DNA of 48,241 nucleotides, taken from Chloroflexota bacterium. GTDB taxonomy: Bacteria; Chloroflexota; Dehalococcoidia; GIF9; UBA5629. The position numbers were made by a program, and so were the translations under genes. The notes under the pieces were generated by a model, which was given only the letters and a program-made list of their open reading frames with translations, did no database searches and had not been told where the DNA came from. Shown here piece after piece: positions 1 to 8,350 of the stretch. The stretch is taken from assembly GCA_016865855.1 (NCBI GenBank), contig VGNX01000009.1, forward strand, positions 1 to 48,241. Direction: 5' to 3'. Position 1 is the first letter of the stretch, and every line of letters begins with the position of its first letter.

Positions 1-51
1 ATAGCGTTCTCGCACTGCCTCGGTATATTCTTGTATGCTGCCTCGTGTCAT
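1..51 (-). CDS. transposase/integrase, N-terminal fragment (runs off the window)
   Basis: Read on the minus strand from an ATG at 49-51, the first 17 residues are MTRGSIQEYTEAVRERY. This matches my recollection of the start of a DDE transposase/integrase family common in Dehalococcoidia and other anaerobes. A strong ribosome binding site (GAGGAGG) lies just upstream at about 56-62. The rest of the gene is outside the window, so neither family nor integrity can be confirmed. The two terminal repeats at 66-122 support an insertion sequence whose end lies at about 122. Confidence 0.6.
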   Translation of the reverse strand, partial: MTRGSIQEYTEAVRERY

Positions 52-65
52 GTTTGCCTCCTCTG

Positions 66-122
66 GGTAACACTATTTTTGAGGCAACGATACCACTTTC
101 GGTAACAATAATTATGAGGCAA
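66..122. repeat. direct repeats at the end of the left-edge insertion sequence
   Basis: Two copies of GGTAACA-N4-TTnTGAGGCAA lie 35 bp apart at 66-87 and 101-122. They sit between the transposase start codon and the next gene. That position suits repeated transposase-binding sites in an IS terminus. The exact outer boundary cannot be fixed without the other end of the element. Confidence 0.5.
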
Positions 123-131
123 TTCGAGTAA

Positions 132-159
132 TTGACATCCTGAGACTTAAGGGTATAAT
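132..159 (+). promoter_or_regulatory. sigma-70 type promoter of the AOR-SDR-CoA transferase genes
   Basis: TTGACA at 132-137 and TATAAT at 154-159 are separated by 16 bp, both exact matches to the consensus. Transcription would start near 166 and leave a leader of about 68 nt before the ATG at 234. The -35 box begins only 10 bp outside the IS terminal repeat, so the insertion may have altered upstream control. Confidence 0.7.
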
Positions 160-233
160 AAGCTGGTTGTTCCGTTATTCAAGATTGCACAGTTGACGTT
201 GTTGCAACATATCCAAATTCAGGAGGTGAATAA

Positions 234-2078
234 ATGGCTGGCGGCTACATGAGAAAAATTCTGTTCGTTGACCTGACAAACGCCAAAATATGGGAGGAAG
301 CTCCTGAAGAGAGCCTGTATCGCGATTTTCTTGGCGGCTATGGCATCGGCGCCAGGATAATATTCAGTCGGCAGAAAGCTAAAGTTGACCCGCTGGGGCC
401 GGGTGCCATGCTGGGATTCGTTACCGGCGTTCTCACCGGCACACCGGCTCTTTTCGGCTCGAGGTATATGGCAGTGGGCAAATCGCCGCTGACCGGGACA
501 TGGGGGGATGCCAACTCCGGTGGAGATTTTGGTCCGTACCTGAAATTCGCCGGCTATGACGCCATTTTCTTCACAGGAATATCACCTGCCCCTGTTTACC
601 TCTTCATTGACGGCGGCAAAGCCGAGCTGAGAACGGCAGACAAATTATGGGGCAAGGATACCTGGGAAACGGAGTTGCTCCTCCAGGCTGAGCTTGGCAA
701 AGAGGCTCGAGTCGCCTGCATTGGCCCGGCAGGAGAGAGCCTGTCCTTCATTTCCTGCATCATCAACAATAAGGGCAGGGCCGCAGGCCGCTCTGGCCTG
801 GGGGCAGTGATGGGGTCGAAGAAGCTCAAGGCTATAGTTGTGAGGGGAAATCGCAAGGTACCTGTAGCCAATGAGTCAGCATTAAAAGAGGCAAGGACGA
901 AACACCTCGGGCAAATGGGAGGCACCGTGGAGGTGTACCGCCAGTTCGGAACCTGTGGCGGCATGAACCAATTCGTCCAAATCGGTGATGCCCCGGTCAA
1001 GAACTGGAATGGGACAGCATTAGACTTCACCAATGCCATTGCCATCAGCGACCAGAGCGTAATCAACCTGCAAGAGCGTAAATATGGCTGCTGGCAGTGC
1101 CCCGTTGCCTGCGGCGGCCACATGAAGGCAAGCACAGGGCAATATAGCTATCCAGAAGGCGTGCATAAGCCGGAGTACGAAACCCTGGCATCCTTCGGCT
1201 CCATGTGCTTGAACTACAACCTCGAGTCCATAATCAAGGTCAATGATATCTGCAACCGCTACGGGCTGGATACGATTTCTGCCGGTTCCACAATGGCCTT
1301 CGCTATAGAATGCTACGAAAAAGGTCTTATCGACAGCAAGGACACTGATGGCATCGAGCTTAAATGGGGCAACCACAAGGCCATAGTAGAAATGACCGAG
1401 AAGCTGGCGAAGAGGGAGGGCTTTGGCCGAGTGCTCGCCGACGGCGTCAAACGAGCAGCACAGCAGATAGGCAAAGGAGCCGAAGAATTGGCCATCCACA
1501 TCCAGGGTCAGGAGGTGCCGATGCACGACCCAAAGCGCTATATGAACTATGCCACTTCTTATCTTGATGCCACACCAGCCCGCCATACCCAGGGGAACTA
1601 CAGCACCAGGCCAGCCAGCGGCCTAGAATTTCCCGCTTACGACCGCAAGTCTGCTGCCGGTCGCGGCCTGGCGAACAAGATGGGCAGCGACTTGATGCAT
1701 GTCATAAGTTGTGCCGGCGTGTGCATGTTCGGCCTGGGTTTCATGGATGTAAGCGCCCTCACTGACTTCATAAACCTGACCACAGGATGGCACTGTGACA
1801 TCGACGGCCTGTTGAAAATAGGAGACAGGATTGCCAACATGCGGCAGGCGTTTAATGCCCGTGAAGGTATGGGCATGGTTGACTTCAAAGTCCCGGGCAG
1901 GGTCTCCGGCAATCCTCCACTGGAAGCTGGGCCTACTGCCGGGAGAAGCGTGGACTTCACCACATTGCGTAACGATTATCTCGTCGCCAGGGACTGGGAC
2001 GTAAACAGCAGCAAGCCCAGCAAAAAGAAGCTGCTTGAGCTAGGCTTAGATGACGTGGCTAAGGCTCTGTGGGATTGA
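234..2078 (+). CDS. aldehyde ferredoxin oxidoreductase (AOR family)
   Basis: This 614-residue protein has the full length and layout of tungsten-dependent aldehyde:ferredoxin oxidoreductases, which oxidise aldehydes to acids with ferredoxin as acceptor. The N-terminal domain has the family pattern (RKILFVDLT, then GSRYMAVGKSPLTG and WGDANSGGDFGP) that binds the bis-pterin cofactor. Cys ligands for the [4Fe-4S] cluster are in GCWQCPVACGG at about residue 287, and the fourth is expected in the C-terminal motif SCAGVCMFG. The start ATG follows AGGAGGTGA at 221-229; a second in-frame ATG five codons on is less well placed. It leads a probable operon with the SDR and CoA-transferase genes. The substrate cannot be read from sequence. 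A second AOR lies at 24980-26839. Confidence 0.93.
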   Translation: MAGGYMRKILFVDLTNAKIWEEAPEESLYRDFLGGYGIGARIIFSRQKAKVDPLGPGAMLGFVTGVLTGTPALFGSRYMAVGKSPLTGTWGDANSGGDFGPYLKFAGYDAIFFTGISPAPVYLFIDGGKAELRTADKLWGKDTWETELLLQAELGKEARVACIGPAGESLSFISCIINNKGRAAGRSGLGAVMGSKKLKAIVVRGNRKVPVANESALKEARTKHLGQMGGTVEVYRQFGTCGGMNQFVQIGDAPVKNWNGTALDFTNAIAISDQSVINLQERKYGCWQCPVACGGHMKASTGQYSYPEGVHKPEYETLASFGSMCLNYNLESIIKVNDICNRYGLDTISAGSTMAFAIECYEKGLIDSKDTDGIELKWGNHKAIVEMTEKLAKREGFGRVLADGVKRAAQQIGKGAEELAIHIQGQEVPMHDPKRYMNYATSYLDATPARHTQGNYSTRPASGLEFPAYDRKSAAGRGLANKMGSDLMHVISCAGVCMFGLGFMDVSALTDFINLTTGWHCDIDGLLKIGDRIANMRQAFNAREGMGMVDFKVPGRVSGNPPLEAGPTAGRSVDFTTLRNDYLVARDWDVNSSKPSKKKLLELGLDDVAKALWD

Positions 2079-2096
2079 GTATCGGCTGGAATAAAA

Positions 2097-2114
2097 GAGC
2101 TGCTTTAGCAGCTC
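2097..2114 (+). other. intercistronic hairpin between AOR and SDR genes
   Basis: GAGCTGCT at 2097-2104 is an exact inverted repeat of AGCAGCTC at 2107-2114 with a two-base loop. No T-run follows, so it is a poor intrinsic terminator. It may stabilise the 3' end of the AOR message or allow partial termination before the SDR gene. Confidence 0.45.
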
Positions 2115-2143
2115 GCTCGAAATATAGACAACGGAGGTGACAG

Positions 2144-2893
2144 ATGAGATTCAGTGATAAAGTAGCCATAGTGACCGGTGAGGCAAGGGGGATAGGTAAA
2201 GCCATCGCCGTCAGGCTGGCTAAAGAGGGAGCCAAGGTTATGGTCGTGGACAAGAACCCTGACACGCCAAAAGATACCGTGGAGGGCATAAAGAAAGACG
2301 GCGCTCAGGCGACAGCCATAGCGGCAGACATGACCAAAGCCGAAGATGTCCACCGCATGGTTCAGGCCACGATGGAGCAGTTCGGGAAAATAGATATACT
2401 GGTCAACAACGTTGGCCTGTTCACCTTTGAGCCTTTCCTGGACACCAAGGAGGAGTGGGACAGGCTGCTCACCCTAAACCTGAAAAGCACACTGCTCTGC
2501 TCCCAGGCTGTCCTCAAGGAGATGGTGAAGAAGAGCTACGGAAAAATCGTCAATATCAGCTCCGATGCCGCCAGAATAGGTGTCACCACCATGGGGTCGT
2601 ACTCCGCCGCCAAAGCTGGGGTAATGGGGCTTACCAAGACACTGGCACGGGAGATGGCACGCTATAACATAAACATAAATTGCGTCTGCCCCGGGCTGGT
2701 AGACACCCAGATGACCGCCGACCTCGTGGCTTTTGCCCCCGAAATGAAAGAGAAAATGATAAAGGCCGTACCGTTCCGTCGGCTGGCCACTCCTGAGGAT
2801 GCCGCCGCTGCAGTTTGCTTCTTCGCTTCAGACGAGGCCAGCTACATCACCGGACAATCCCTCAGTGTCAACGGCGGCCAGGCCATGTTCTGA
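2144..2893 (+). CDS. SDR family NAD(P)-dependent oxidoreductase
   Basis: The 249-residue protein is a classical short-chain dehydrogenase. It has the glycine-rich cofactor loop TGEARGIG near residue 12, the NNVG motif near residue 90, the catalytic Ser in NISSDAA, and the YSAAK active-site motif near residue 153. The C-terminal SLSVNGGQAMF is typical of 3-oxoacyl or 3-hydroxyacyl-type SDRs. The residue after the cofactor strand (VVDKNPD) is acidic, favouring NAD(H). GGAGGTGA precedes the ATG. With an AOR upstream and a CoA-transferase downstream it probably acts on a hydroxy or keto acid intermediate, but the substrate is unknown. Confidence 0.92.
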   Translation: MRFSDKVAIVTGEARGIGKAIAVRLAKEGAKVMVVDKNPDTPKDTVEGIKKDGAQATAIAADMTKAEDVHRMVQATMEQFGKIDILVNNVGLFTFEPFLDTKEEWDRLLTLNLKSTLLCSQAVLKEMVKKSYGKIVNISSDAARIGVTTMGSYSAAKAGVMGLTKTLAREMARYNININCVCPGLVDTQMTADLVAFAPEMKEKMIKAVPFRRLATPEDAAAAVCFFASDEASYITGQSLSVNGGQAMF

Positions 2894-2934
2894 TTGGCAA
2901 CTTGTGGCGTGTACAATAGACTACAGAGGATAAC

Positions 2935-4110
2935 ATGTTACCTCTAGATGGAGTGAAGGTGCTGGATTTGAGCCATGCTGCTGCTGGGCCTTGCTGCACC
3001 ATGCTGCTGGCGGACATGGGCGCCGATGTGGTCAAAATCGAGCCTGTTAATGGTGAACTTTTCCGTTACGCCGGCGCTGGCTCAATGTTCGTCAACATCA
3101 ATCGCAATAAGCGGGATATGGCTTTAGACCTGCGCACCGAGGAAGGCCGCCAGATAGCTCTGAAACTAGCCGAAAGGGCTGATGTCCTCGTGGAAAGCTT
3201 CACACCGGGCACCGTGGACAGGCTCGGCCTGGGTTACAATGCCATCAGCCAGATAAACCCGAGGATAATATACTGCTCGATTTCCGGTTTCGGGCAGACC
3301 GGACCTTACCGTGAACGCCCGGGCTATGACCCGCTGGCACAAGCCATGTCAGGCATGATGGTCACGACCGGAGAACCTGACAGACCGCCCGTCAGAACGT
3401 CGGTTTCCACGATTGACTACGGCACCGGAATGTTTGGCGCTTATGCCATTGCCCTGGCATTGCTGCAGCGGCAAAAAACCGACCAGGGGCAGATGATAGA
3501 CGCCGCCCTGCTGGATACTGCGGTCTTCTACACCGCCCATCTTACCACCAACTACATCCTAACCAGTCAGCTGCCGGCTCGCCTCGGCTCAGCCAACGTC
3601 GGCTTCGCCCCCAACCAGGTCTTCGAGACCAAGGACGGACTCATCTTCATCGGTGTTGCCACCGAGAAGGCATGGCAGAGCTTTTGCCAGGTGCTAGGCT
3701 TAAACGACCTGATTCAGGACCCTCGCTTTGATACCAACGTCAATAGGATGCTCAACCGGGAGGAGCTGGTGAAGACGCTATCATCAACGTTGAAGCAATA
3801 TACCAGTGAGGAGCTGGAAGCTAAACTGGTAGCCGTTGACATACCCTGCGGGCCACTTCTCAATGTGGACGAGGTGATAGATAACCCGCAGGTCATAGCT
3901 CGGGGAATGCTTATAGACGTCGACCATCCTGAAAAAGGAAAGATAAAAATCACCCGCATGCCCATCAGCCTTTCGGAGGCGGCTCCTGAAATCAGACTCC
4001 AGGCTCCTATGCTCGGAGAGCATACCAATGAAATCCTCAAAGAGCTGGGATACTCCGAGGCAGAGACCAGCCAGCTAGCAGAAAAGGGCATAATATTGCA
4101 GCACATGTAG
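2935..4110 (+). CDS. CaiB/BaiF (class III) CoA-transferase
   Basis: The 391-residue product has the normal length of family III CoA-transferases, which move CoA between carboxylic acids through an aspartyl-CoA anhydride. The opening LDGVKVLDLSHAAAGPCCTMLLADMGADVVKIE is the family's N-terminal CoA-binding region (shown here as key blocks LDGVKVLDL and LADMGADVVKIE). The catalytic Asp is in RPGYDPLAQAMSG at about residue 132. The start follows AGAGGA by a few bases. It lies 41 bp after the SDR gene and is probably co-transcribed. Donor and acceptor acids cannot be inferred. The stop codon TAG is followed within 10 bp by a repeat cluster. Confidence 0.92.
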   Translation: MLPLDGVKVLDLSHAAAGPCCTMLLADMGADVVKIEPVNGELFRYAGAGSMFVNINRNKRDMALDLRTEEGRQIALKLAERADVLVESFTPGTVDRLGLGYNAISQINPRIIYCSISGFGQTGPYRERPGYDPLAQAMSGMMVTTGEPDRPPVRTSVSTIDYGTGMFGAYAIALALLQRQKTDQGQMIDAALLDTAVFYTAHLTTNYILTSQLPARLGSANVGFAPNQVFETKDGLIFIGVATEKAWQSFCQVLGLNDLIQDPRFDTNVNRMLNREELVKTLSSTLKQYTSEELEAKLVAVDIPCGPLLNVDEVIDNPQVIARGMLIDVDHPEKGKIKITRMPISLSEAAPEIRLQAPMLGEHTNEILKELGYSEAETSQLAEKGIILQHM

Positions 4111-4119
4111 AATGTTATT

Positions 4120-4245
4120 GTCATTTCGAGGGAGCCTTTAACTGTTGTCATTCTGAGGGAGCTTTTCACTACTGTCATTCTGAGGGAGCGGAGCGACCGA
4201 AGAATCTAACACAGCTTCGAGATTCTTCGCTGCGCTCAGAATGAC
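4120..4245. repeat. REP-like repeat cluster, GTCATTCTGAG family
   Basis: Three head-to-tail copies of a GTCATT(C/T)(T/C)GAGGGAGC unit begin at 4120, about 4147 and about 4171. The last continues as GGAGCGACCGAAGAATCT and is followed by an inverted counterpart, AGATTCTTCGCTGCGCTCAGAATGAC broken here as AGATTCTTC (from 4220) and CAGAATGAC (to 4245). The cluster can form a long hairpin. Related copies are at 5882-6075, 7416-7505, 11700-11780 and 30150-30285. Confidence 0.8.
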
Positions 4246-4306
4246 TCAAAACGAAGTGGCAGTAGTAGGGACACTTCAGACTACAATGTGGGGGGAACAA
4301 CAACCG

Positions 4307-4837
4307 ATGAAAACTTTCAATAAACGAGGAGACACCGGCGAAACCAGCCTGCTTTTCGGCGACAGGGTGGCTAAATCCGACCCCAGGTGCGAAGCCTACG
4401 GCACCATCGATGAGGCAGTCTCGGCTTTAGGGCTGGCCCGTTGCTTCTGTCGGCCCGAAATCAAAGACACCGTTCTCAGTTTACAACAGGAGTTATTCAC
4501 CGTCGGAGCTGAGCTGGCAACCCCGGCTGAGCATTATGCAAAGCTGGTAAAGAAACGCAAAACAGTCACTCCGGAGATGGTGCAGAGGCTGGAGAAACTC
4601 ATAGACGAGTTTGAAGCTAAGGCCAAGATGCCCGATGCCTTCGTTATCCCCGGCGGTGCTTCCGCCGGCTCAGCCGCTCTGGATGTGGCCCGGACAATAA
4701 TCAGACGGGCGGAGAGAAGGGTAGTCGCCCTCAAGGAGGCCGGCCTGGTTAAAAATGACGAGGTGCTCAAATACCTCAACCGCCTGGCCGACCTGGTCTT
4801 CACCCTAGCCCGCTACGAAGAGGCTCCACCAATGTAG
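4307..4837 (+). CDS. cob(I)yrinic acid a,c-diamide / cob(I)alamin adenosyltransferase, PduO type
   Basis: The 176-residue protein matches PduO-type ATP:corrinoid adenosyltransferases, which make adenosylcobalamin. The ATP-binding N-terminus KRGDTGETSLLFGDR is followed by YGTIDEAVSALGLAR and the C-terminal helix RTIIRRAERRV that binds ATP and corrinoid. I chose the ATG at 4307 because GGGGGAA lies upstream and the family N-terminus begins there. The open frame extends upstream into repeat sequence. The last codons, including the TAG stop, belong to a repeat that starts at about 4833. Cobalamin use fits the B12/radical-SAM protein at 13174. Confidence 0.9.
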   Translation: MKTFNKRGDTGETSLLFGDRVAKSDPRCEAYGTIDEAVSALGLARCFCRPEIKDTVLSLQQELFTVGAELATPAEHYAKLVKKRKTVTPEMVQRLEKLIDEFEAKAKMPDAFVIPGGASAGSAALDVARTIIRRAERRVVALKEAGLVKNDEVLKYLNRLADLVFTLARYEEAPPM

Positions 4838-4936
4838 CCGCAACCTTCCAGGGTCGCCATCAAAAAACCAATGTAGCTGCGACCTTTTAGGGTCGCCCGG
4901 GGTGACGGCGGGGCTAAAGCCCCGCAACTACATTGT
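4833..4936. repeat. palindromic repeat cluster (TGTAG ... CTTTAG family)
   Basis: The cluster starts with TGTAGCCGC overlapping the stop codon of the preceding gene. It holds a palindrome with arms GCGACC/GGTCGC at 4879-4896 and one with arms GCGGGG/CCCCGC at 4908-4925 around CTAAAG. It ends in the inverted flank CAACTACATT. The same layout recurs at 12966-13020, 26851-26942, 28693-28750 and 28850-28909. Confidence 0.8.
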
Positions 4937-4975
4937 TTTTCCCCTTTCCCCCACCGTGGAAACAAACCCAAAAAT

Positions 4976-5005
4976 TTGACATTGGACTGCCCAATCTGGT
5001 AAATT
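4976..5005 (+). promoter_or_regulatory. promoter of the rplU-rpmA-rpmE operon
   Basis: TTGACA at 4976-4981 is followed after 17 bp by GTAAAT (4999-5004), or after 18 bp by TAAATT. The predicted start point is near 5011, leaving a leader of about 11 nt before the rplU ATG. No Shine-Dalgarno sequence fits in that space, so the message is probably nearly leaderless. Confidence 0.6.
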
Positions 5006-5022
5006 AACTTCCGTTTTTGAAA

Positions 5023-5406
5023 ATGGCACAAACTTACGCTATAGTCGAAACCGGTGGCAAGCAATACAAAGTAGCTCCGGGCCAAAAGATCGATGTTGAC
5101 CGCCTGGCAGTTGCCGAGGGCGAAGATGTCGAGCTTTCCCGAGTACTGCTTATCGCCGATGGTGAAGATACCATCATCGGCAGCCCGACCATCGATGGCG
5201 CCAAAGTAATCGCCACCTGCCTCGGTGAACACAAAGGCAACAAAATTATCGTTTTTAAGTATAAACCCAAGGTGCGTTATCGCCGGAAAACAGGGCACCG
5301 GCAGCTTTATGCTAGACTGGAAATCAAGAAAATCGTAAAGCCCGGCGAGGAGGCAGCGCCGAAGAAAACTCGAAAGAAAAAGGTAGCAGTTGGAGGTAAG
5401 AGCTAA
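5023..5406 (+). CDS. rplU: 50S ribosomal protein L21
   Basis: The product (127 residues from this ATG) begins [17 protein letters not shown], the hallmark of bacterial L21, and contains [15 protein letters not shown], the L21 rRNA-binding signature. The C-terminal tail is Lys-rich and longer than in many bacteria. A TTG two codons upstream (5017) could also be used. The stop codon overlaps the rpmA start by one base (TAATG), indicating translational coupling in an L21-L27-L31 operon. Confidence 0.95.
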   Translation: MAQTYAIVETGGKQYKVAPGQKIDVDRLAVAEGEDVELSRVLLIADGEDTIIGSPTIDGAKVIATCLGEHKGNKIIVFKYKPKVRYRRKTGHRQLYARLEIKKIVKPGEEAAPKKTRKKKVAVGGKS

Positions 5407-5669
5407 TGGCACACAAGAAGGGCGGAGGCAGCACACGCTACGGACGTGATAGCCAGGCTAAGCGGCTGGGTGTGAAAAGGTACGCCGGTCAGCAGGTTCA
5501 TGCCGGCACCATCCTTGTCAGGCAGCGCGGAACTCGCATTTATCCGGGCAGCAACGTCGGCATAGGCAGAGACCATACCCTGTTCGCCCTGATTGACGGC
5601 ACCGTCAAATACGAACTGGCAACCAAGGACCGAAAAAAAGTTAGCGTTTATGCAGAGCAAGCGAAATGA
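5406..5669 (+). CDS. rpmA: 50S ribosomal protein L27
   Basis: The 87-residue protein starts [20 protein letters not shown] and has the L27 signature [15 protein letters not shown]27 sits at the peptidyl-transferase centre. The N-terminus is the mature short type and no Firmicutes-style cleavable extension is present. It overlaps rplU by one base and rpmE by four bases (ATGA), so all three are read from one message. Confidence 0.97.
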   Translation: MAHKKGGGSTRYGRDSQAKRLGVKRYAGQQVHAGTILVRQRGTRIYPGSNVGIGRDHTLFALIDGTVKYELATKDRKKVSVYAEQAK

Positions 5670-5872
5670 AGGCTAAAATACATCCTGAATACTATACCGA
5701 TGCTAAGGTAACCTGCTCCTGCGGCAATACCTTCACCACCGGCTCCACCAGGAAGGTGCTTAAAGTGGAGCTATGCAGCAAGTGCCATCCATTCTTCACC
5801 GGCGAGCAGAAGATAGTTGACACCGCCGGCAGGGTGGAACGCTTCAAACGCCGCTACAAGCTTAGCGACTAA
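5666..5872 (+). CDS. rpmE: 50S ribosomal protein L31, zinc-binding form
   Basis: The 68-residue protein begins MKAKIHPEY and carries two Cys pairs, TCSCGN and [11 protein letters not shown], so it is the zinc-containing (C+) type of L31. It starts inside the rpmA stop (ATGA overlap). It is followed directly by a repeat cluster and then the DUF1385 gene, a neighbour of rpmE in other bacteria as well. Confidence 0.96.
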   Translation: MKAKIHPEYYTDAKVTCSCGNTFTTGSTRKVLKVELCSKCHPFFTGEQKIVDTAGRVERFKRRYKLSD

Positions 5873-5881
5873 AGCTCTTCC

Positions 5882-6075
5882 GTCATTGCAGCCTTTACTT
5901 CTTTTTGTCATTGCGAGGCGTCCCGAGTGGAACGAGGGAACAGCCGTGGCAATCTGCGTTTTTCTTTTCTGTCATTGCGAGGAGCGCCAGCGACATGGCA
6001 ATCTCGGTGGTATGGAAGTTAGATGAGATACTTCGCTTCGCTCAGGATGACAGAAAGCGAAGGGCTCGCAATGAC
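5882..6075. repeat. REP-like repeat cluster, GTCATTGCGAG family
   Basis: Copies of GTCATTGCGAGG at about 5908 and 5971 continue as a variable stretch plus GGCAATCT. A mixed inverted portion, CTTCGCTCAGGATGAC and GGGCTCGCAATGAC, lies near 6034-6075. Short open frames across this stretch are repeat-derived and not genes. The family resembles the GTCATTCTGAG cluster at 4120-4245. Confidence 0.75.
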
Positions 6076-6130
6076 GAGGCACGAGTGTGCTACGGACAGA
6101 TCTAAAGACATGTCCTGTCCGCTGTTGATA

Positions 6131-7039
6131 ATGGCAAACTCAAAACCTTTTTATTACGGTGGGCAAGCGGTAATCGAAGGCGTAATGATGCGGGGACAGG
6201 AAAATGTGGCTGTCGCTGTCCGCCGCCCCGATGGTGAGATCAGTGTAACCGGCCAGCCACTTGCCAATTTATACAAAGGCCGCTTGAGAAACTGGCCCTT
6301 CATCAGAGGCATAATCATCCTCATCGAGACTCTAGCCCTCGGCATTCAAGCCATGCTTCATTCTGCCCAGATTGCCGCAGCCGAGGAAGACGAAAAAAGC
6401 ATATCCCCGACGCTGCTTTGGGGAAGCGTGGCTATCGCTGTTGCCTTCGCCGTAGGCCTATTCTTTATCGCCCCCTTGCTGCTCACCCGCTATCTCGTCT
6501 ACCCATACATCACCTCAGCCCTGGTCAGCAACCTTATCGAGGGTATCTTACGCATCGTCATCTTCATCGCCTATCTGAAGGTGATAAGCCTGATGCCCGA
6601 TATAAAGAGGGTCTTCGCCTATCATGGTGCCGAACATAAGGTGGTCAATGCCTACGAAGCTGGAATGCCCCTGGAACTAGACTATGTCAAAAACTATTCT
6701 ACTTCCCATGCTCGCTGCGGCACCAGCTTCCTACTGGCAGTCTTGGTTATCGCTATAATTGTCTTCGCCCTGCTCGGCCGTCCACCGCTGTGGCTGAGCA
6801 TCCTGTCCCGCATCGTTTTAATCCCTGTCATCGCTGCCATCGGCTATGAATTTATCCGCTTCGGGGCTGCACATGGCCGGAACTTGTTTGTACGTGGCCT
6901 CCTCGCCCCGGGTCTTCTATTACAGGCCTTGACCACAGGAGAACCGAACGACAGTCAACTGGAAACAGCCTTATCAGCATTGAAGAAGGTCATCGAAGCC
7001 GATAGTAGCGAGACATTAATCTCTAACAATCAAGCTTAG
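6131..7039 (+). CDS. DUF1385 (YqhQ-like) membrane protein
   Basis: The 302-residue product begins [22 protein letters not shown], the conserved DUF1385 opening (key part [13 protein letters not shown]). It has several hydrophobic segments at about residues 85-140 and 200-255. Two conserved motifs, [13 protein letters not shown] and [10 protein letters not shown], hold His, Glu and Cys residues that look like a metal site. The function of the family is not established. The ATG at 6131 is chosen because upstream codons come from the repeat cluster; no clear ribosome binding site is seen. Its last bases overlap the hisI stop from the opposite strand. Confidence 0.88.
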   Translation: MANSKPFYYGGQAVIEGVMMRGQENVAVAVRRPDGEISVTGQPLANLYKGRLRNWPFIRGIIILIETLALGIQAMLHSAQIAAAEEDEKSISPTLLWGSVAIAVAFAVGLFFIAPLLLTRYLVYPYITSALVSNLIEGILRIVIFIAYLKVISLMPDIKRVFAYHGAEHKVVNAYEAGMPLELDYVKNYSTSHARCGTSFLLAVLVIAIIVFALLGRPPLWLSILSRIVLIPVIAAIGYEFIRFGAAHGRNLFVRGLLAPGLLLQALTTGEPNDSQLETALSALKKVIEADSSETLISNNQA

Positions 7040-7356
7040 CCGATATCTTTCTTGTTAAGTTTCTGGAAGAAACAGCTTCGATTGCCCGTATGGCATACCG
7101 GGCCGGCTGGCTTAGCCCGGATTAGTATAGCATCGCCATCACAGTCTTTAGCCATAGACTGCACCTTCAGAATGCTGCCGGAGGTAGCCCCTTTATGCCA
7201 TAATTCCTGTCGGCTGCGACTGTAGAACCAGACCTCACCGCTATCCAACGTCCGTCGCAGAGCTTCCTTATCAGCATAACCCAACATCAGCACCTCACCG
7301 CTATCGGCGTCCTGAATTATGACCGGAATCAAACCTTTGTCATCGAATTTCAACAT
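7036..7356 (-). CDS. hisI: phosphoribosyl-AMP cyclohydrolase
   Basis: The 106-residue protein is a stand-alone HisI, which opens the PR-AMP ring in histidine synthesis. Family motifs are [30 protein letters not shown] and the metal-binding DCDGDA...[12 protein letters not shown]. No HisE domain is fused. GAGGTGAT lies just upstream of the ATG. HisA is upstream on the same strand but 180 bp of repeat DNA separates them. The 3' end overlaps the DUF1385 gene tail to tail by four bases. Confidence 0.95.
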   Translation of the reverse strand: MLKFDDKGLIPVIIQDADSGEVLMLGYADKEALRRTLDSGEVWFYSRSRQELWHKGATSGSILKVQSMAKDCDGDAILIRAKPAGPVCHTGNRSCFFQKLNKKDIG

Positions 7357-7376
7357 ATCATCACCTCATTCATCGG

Positions 7377-7533
7377 ACATGTCCAAAAACCTGTCCCTAC
7401 AGCTACCACCTTTACACTTTTATCATTGCGAGGGGTGAAGCCCCGAAGCAATCCCGGCGAGGAGGGGAGTAACCATTAGATTGCCACGCTTCGCTCGCAA
7501 TGACAAGTAGGGACAGACCTAAAGGTCTGCCCA
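7377..7533. repeat. composite repeat cluster between hisA and hisI
   Basis: The stretch holds GGACATGTCC and CTGTCCCTAC pieces, then a GTCATTGCGAG-type unit (about 7421-7505, inverted end GCTCGCAATGAC), then TAGGGACAGACCTAAAGGTCTGCC at 7509-7532, written here as arms AGACC/GGTCT around TAAA. It sits where a his operon would often carry hisF. Confidence 0.75.
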
Positions 7534-7538
7534 CTTTC

Positions 7539-8252
7539 TCACAGCCCCAACGCCAGAGCCTCATTCAATTTTATATCGCCGGTATAAAGCGCCTTGCCCA
7601 CAATAGCCCCTTCTACCCCCAGTTCCTTGAGCTTCTTCAGGTGGCTCAATGCCGAAATACCACCGGCAGCAATTATGGGCAGATTCACACCTTTGACCAT
7701 CTCGGCTATCGCTTCAAAACCGGGCTCAGTCAACGTGCCATCGCGTTTTATATCGGTATAAATAAGACGCCTTACCCCAGTAGCCGCCATCCTTTGACCT
7801 AATGCTAAAGCCGCAACTTCAGTGTCCTTCTTCCAGCCATGAGTAGCGACACGCCCATCACGAGCATCTATTCCGACCACTATAGCCCCACCATATTTTT
7901 GGCATAATCTTTCCACAAGTTCCGAATTCTCCACCGCCACCGTCCCCAGAATCACCCGGTTTATCCCGATGGCTAAGAGCCTGGCCACTGTAGCTTCATC
8001 CCTTATGCCACCGCCTAGTTGCACGGGTAAGCTCACCTGCTTTACTATAGCCCCGACAACAGCAATATTACGCGGCTCACTGCTGGCAGCTCCGTCCAGG
8101 TCAACCAGATGCAGCCGACCAGCCCCTTGAGCCTGCCAGTTAAGAGCCACAGCCACCGGGTCTTCGGAGAAGACCGTCTCCTGGCGGTAATCACCCTGAT
8201 ACAGCCGAACACATTTGCCATCTTTGATATCAACGGCCGGGATAATTTCCAT
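7539..8252 (-). CDS. hisA: ProFAR isomerase (phosphoribosylformimino-5-aminoimidazole carboxamide ribotide isomerase)
   Basis: The 237-residue TIM-barrel protein begins MEIIPAVDIKDGKCVRLYQGD and contains the second-half Asp region IYTDIKRDGTLTEPGFE (key motif DIKRDGT) and the phosphate site IIAAGGISAL. These identify HisA rather than HisF. Catalytic Asp residues are in AVDIKDG and YTDIKRDG. It has no Shine-Dalgarno sequence. A TATAAC box at 8262-8267 lies 9 bp upstream of the ATG, which suggests a leaderless message. Confidence 0.95.
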   Translation of the reverse strand: MEIIPAVDIKDGKCVRLYQGDYRQETVFSEDPVAVALNWQAQGAGRLHLVDLDGAASSEPRNIAVVGAIVKQVSLPVQLGGGIRDEATVARLLAIGINRVILGTVAVENSELVERLCQKYGGAIVVGIDARDGRVATHGWKKDTEVAALALGQRMAATGVRRLIYTDIKRDGTLTEPGFEAIAEMVKGVNLPIIAAGGISALSHLKKLKELGVEGAIVGKALYTGDIKLNEALALGL

Positions 8253-8261
8253 GCCAAACCT

Positions 8262-8302
8262 GTTATACGCTTATTTTAACTTCCAAGAATTTACTATATA
8301 AT
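8262..8302. promoter_or_regulatory. divergent promoter region between hisA and acyl-CoA dehydrogenase
   Basis: On the plus strand a TATAAT box at 8297-8302 with a weak -35 (TTTAAC, 8275-8280, spacer 16) can drive the acyl-CoA dehydrogenase gene. On the minus strand TATAAC at 8262-8267 sits 9 bp from the hisA ATG. The two promoters nearly overlap, so their activities may interfere. Confidence 0.45.
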
Positions 8303-8350
8303 ATTAAAGGTTTGCCCCATTACTTTCAAACAAAGGAGACATAAATCAAA

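Noticed and set aside
596-1586. Long minus-strand frames inside the first AOR gene
   Set aside because: They are antisense to a conserved full-length AOR, have no ribosome binding sites, and do not resemble any protein.
5817-6105. Short frames across the repeat cluster after rpmE
   Set aside because: They translate REP units and recur in other repeat clusters.
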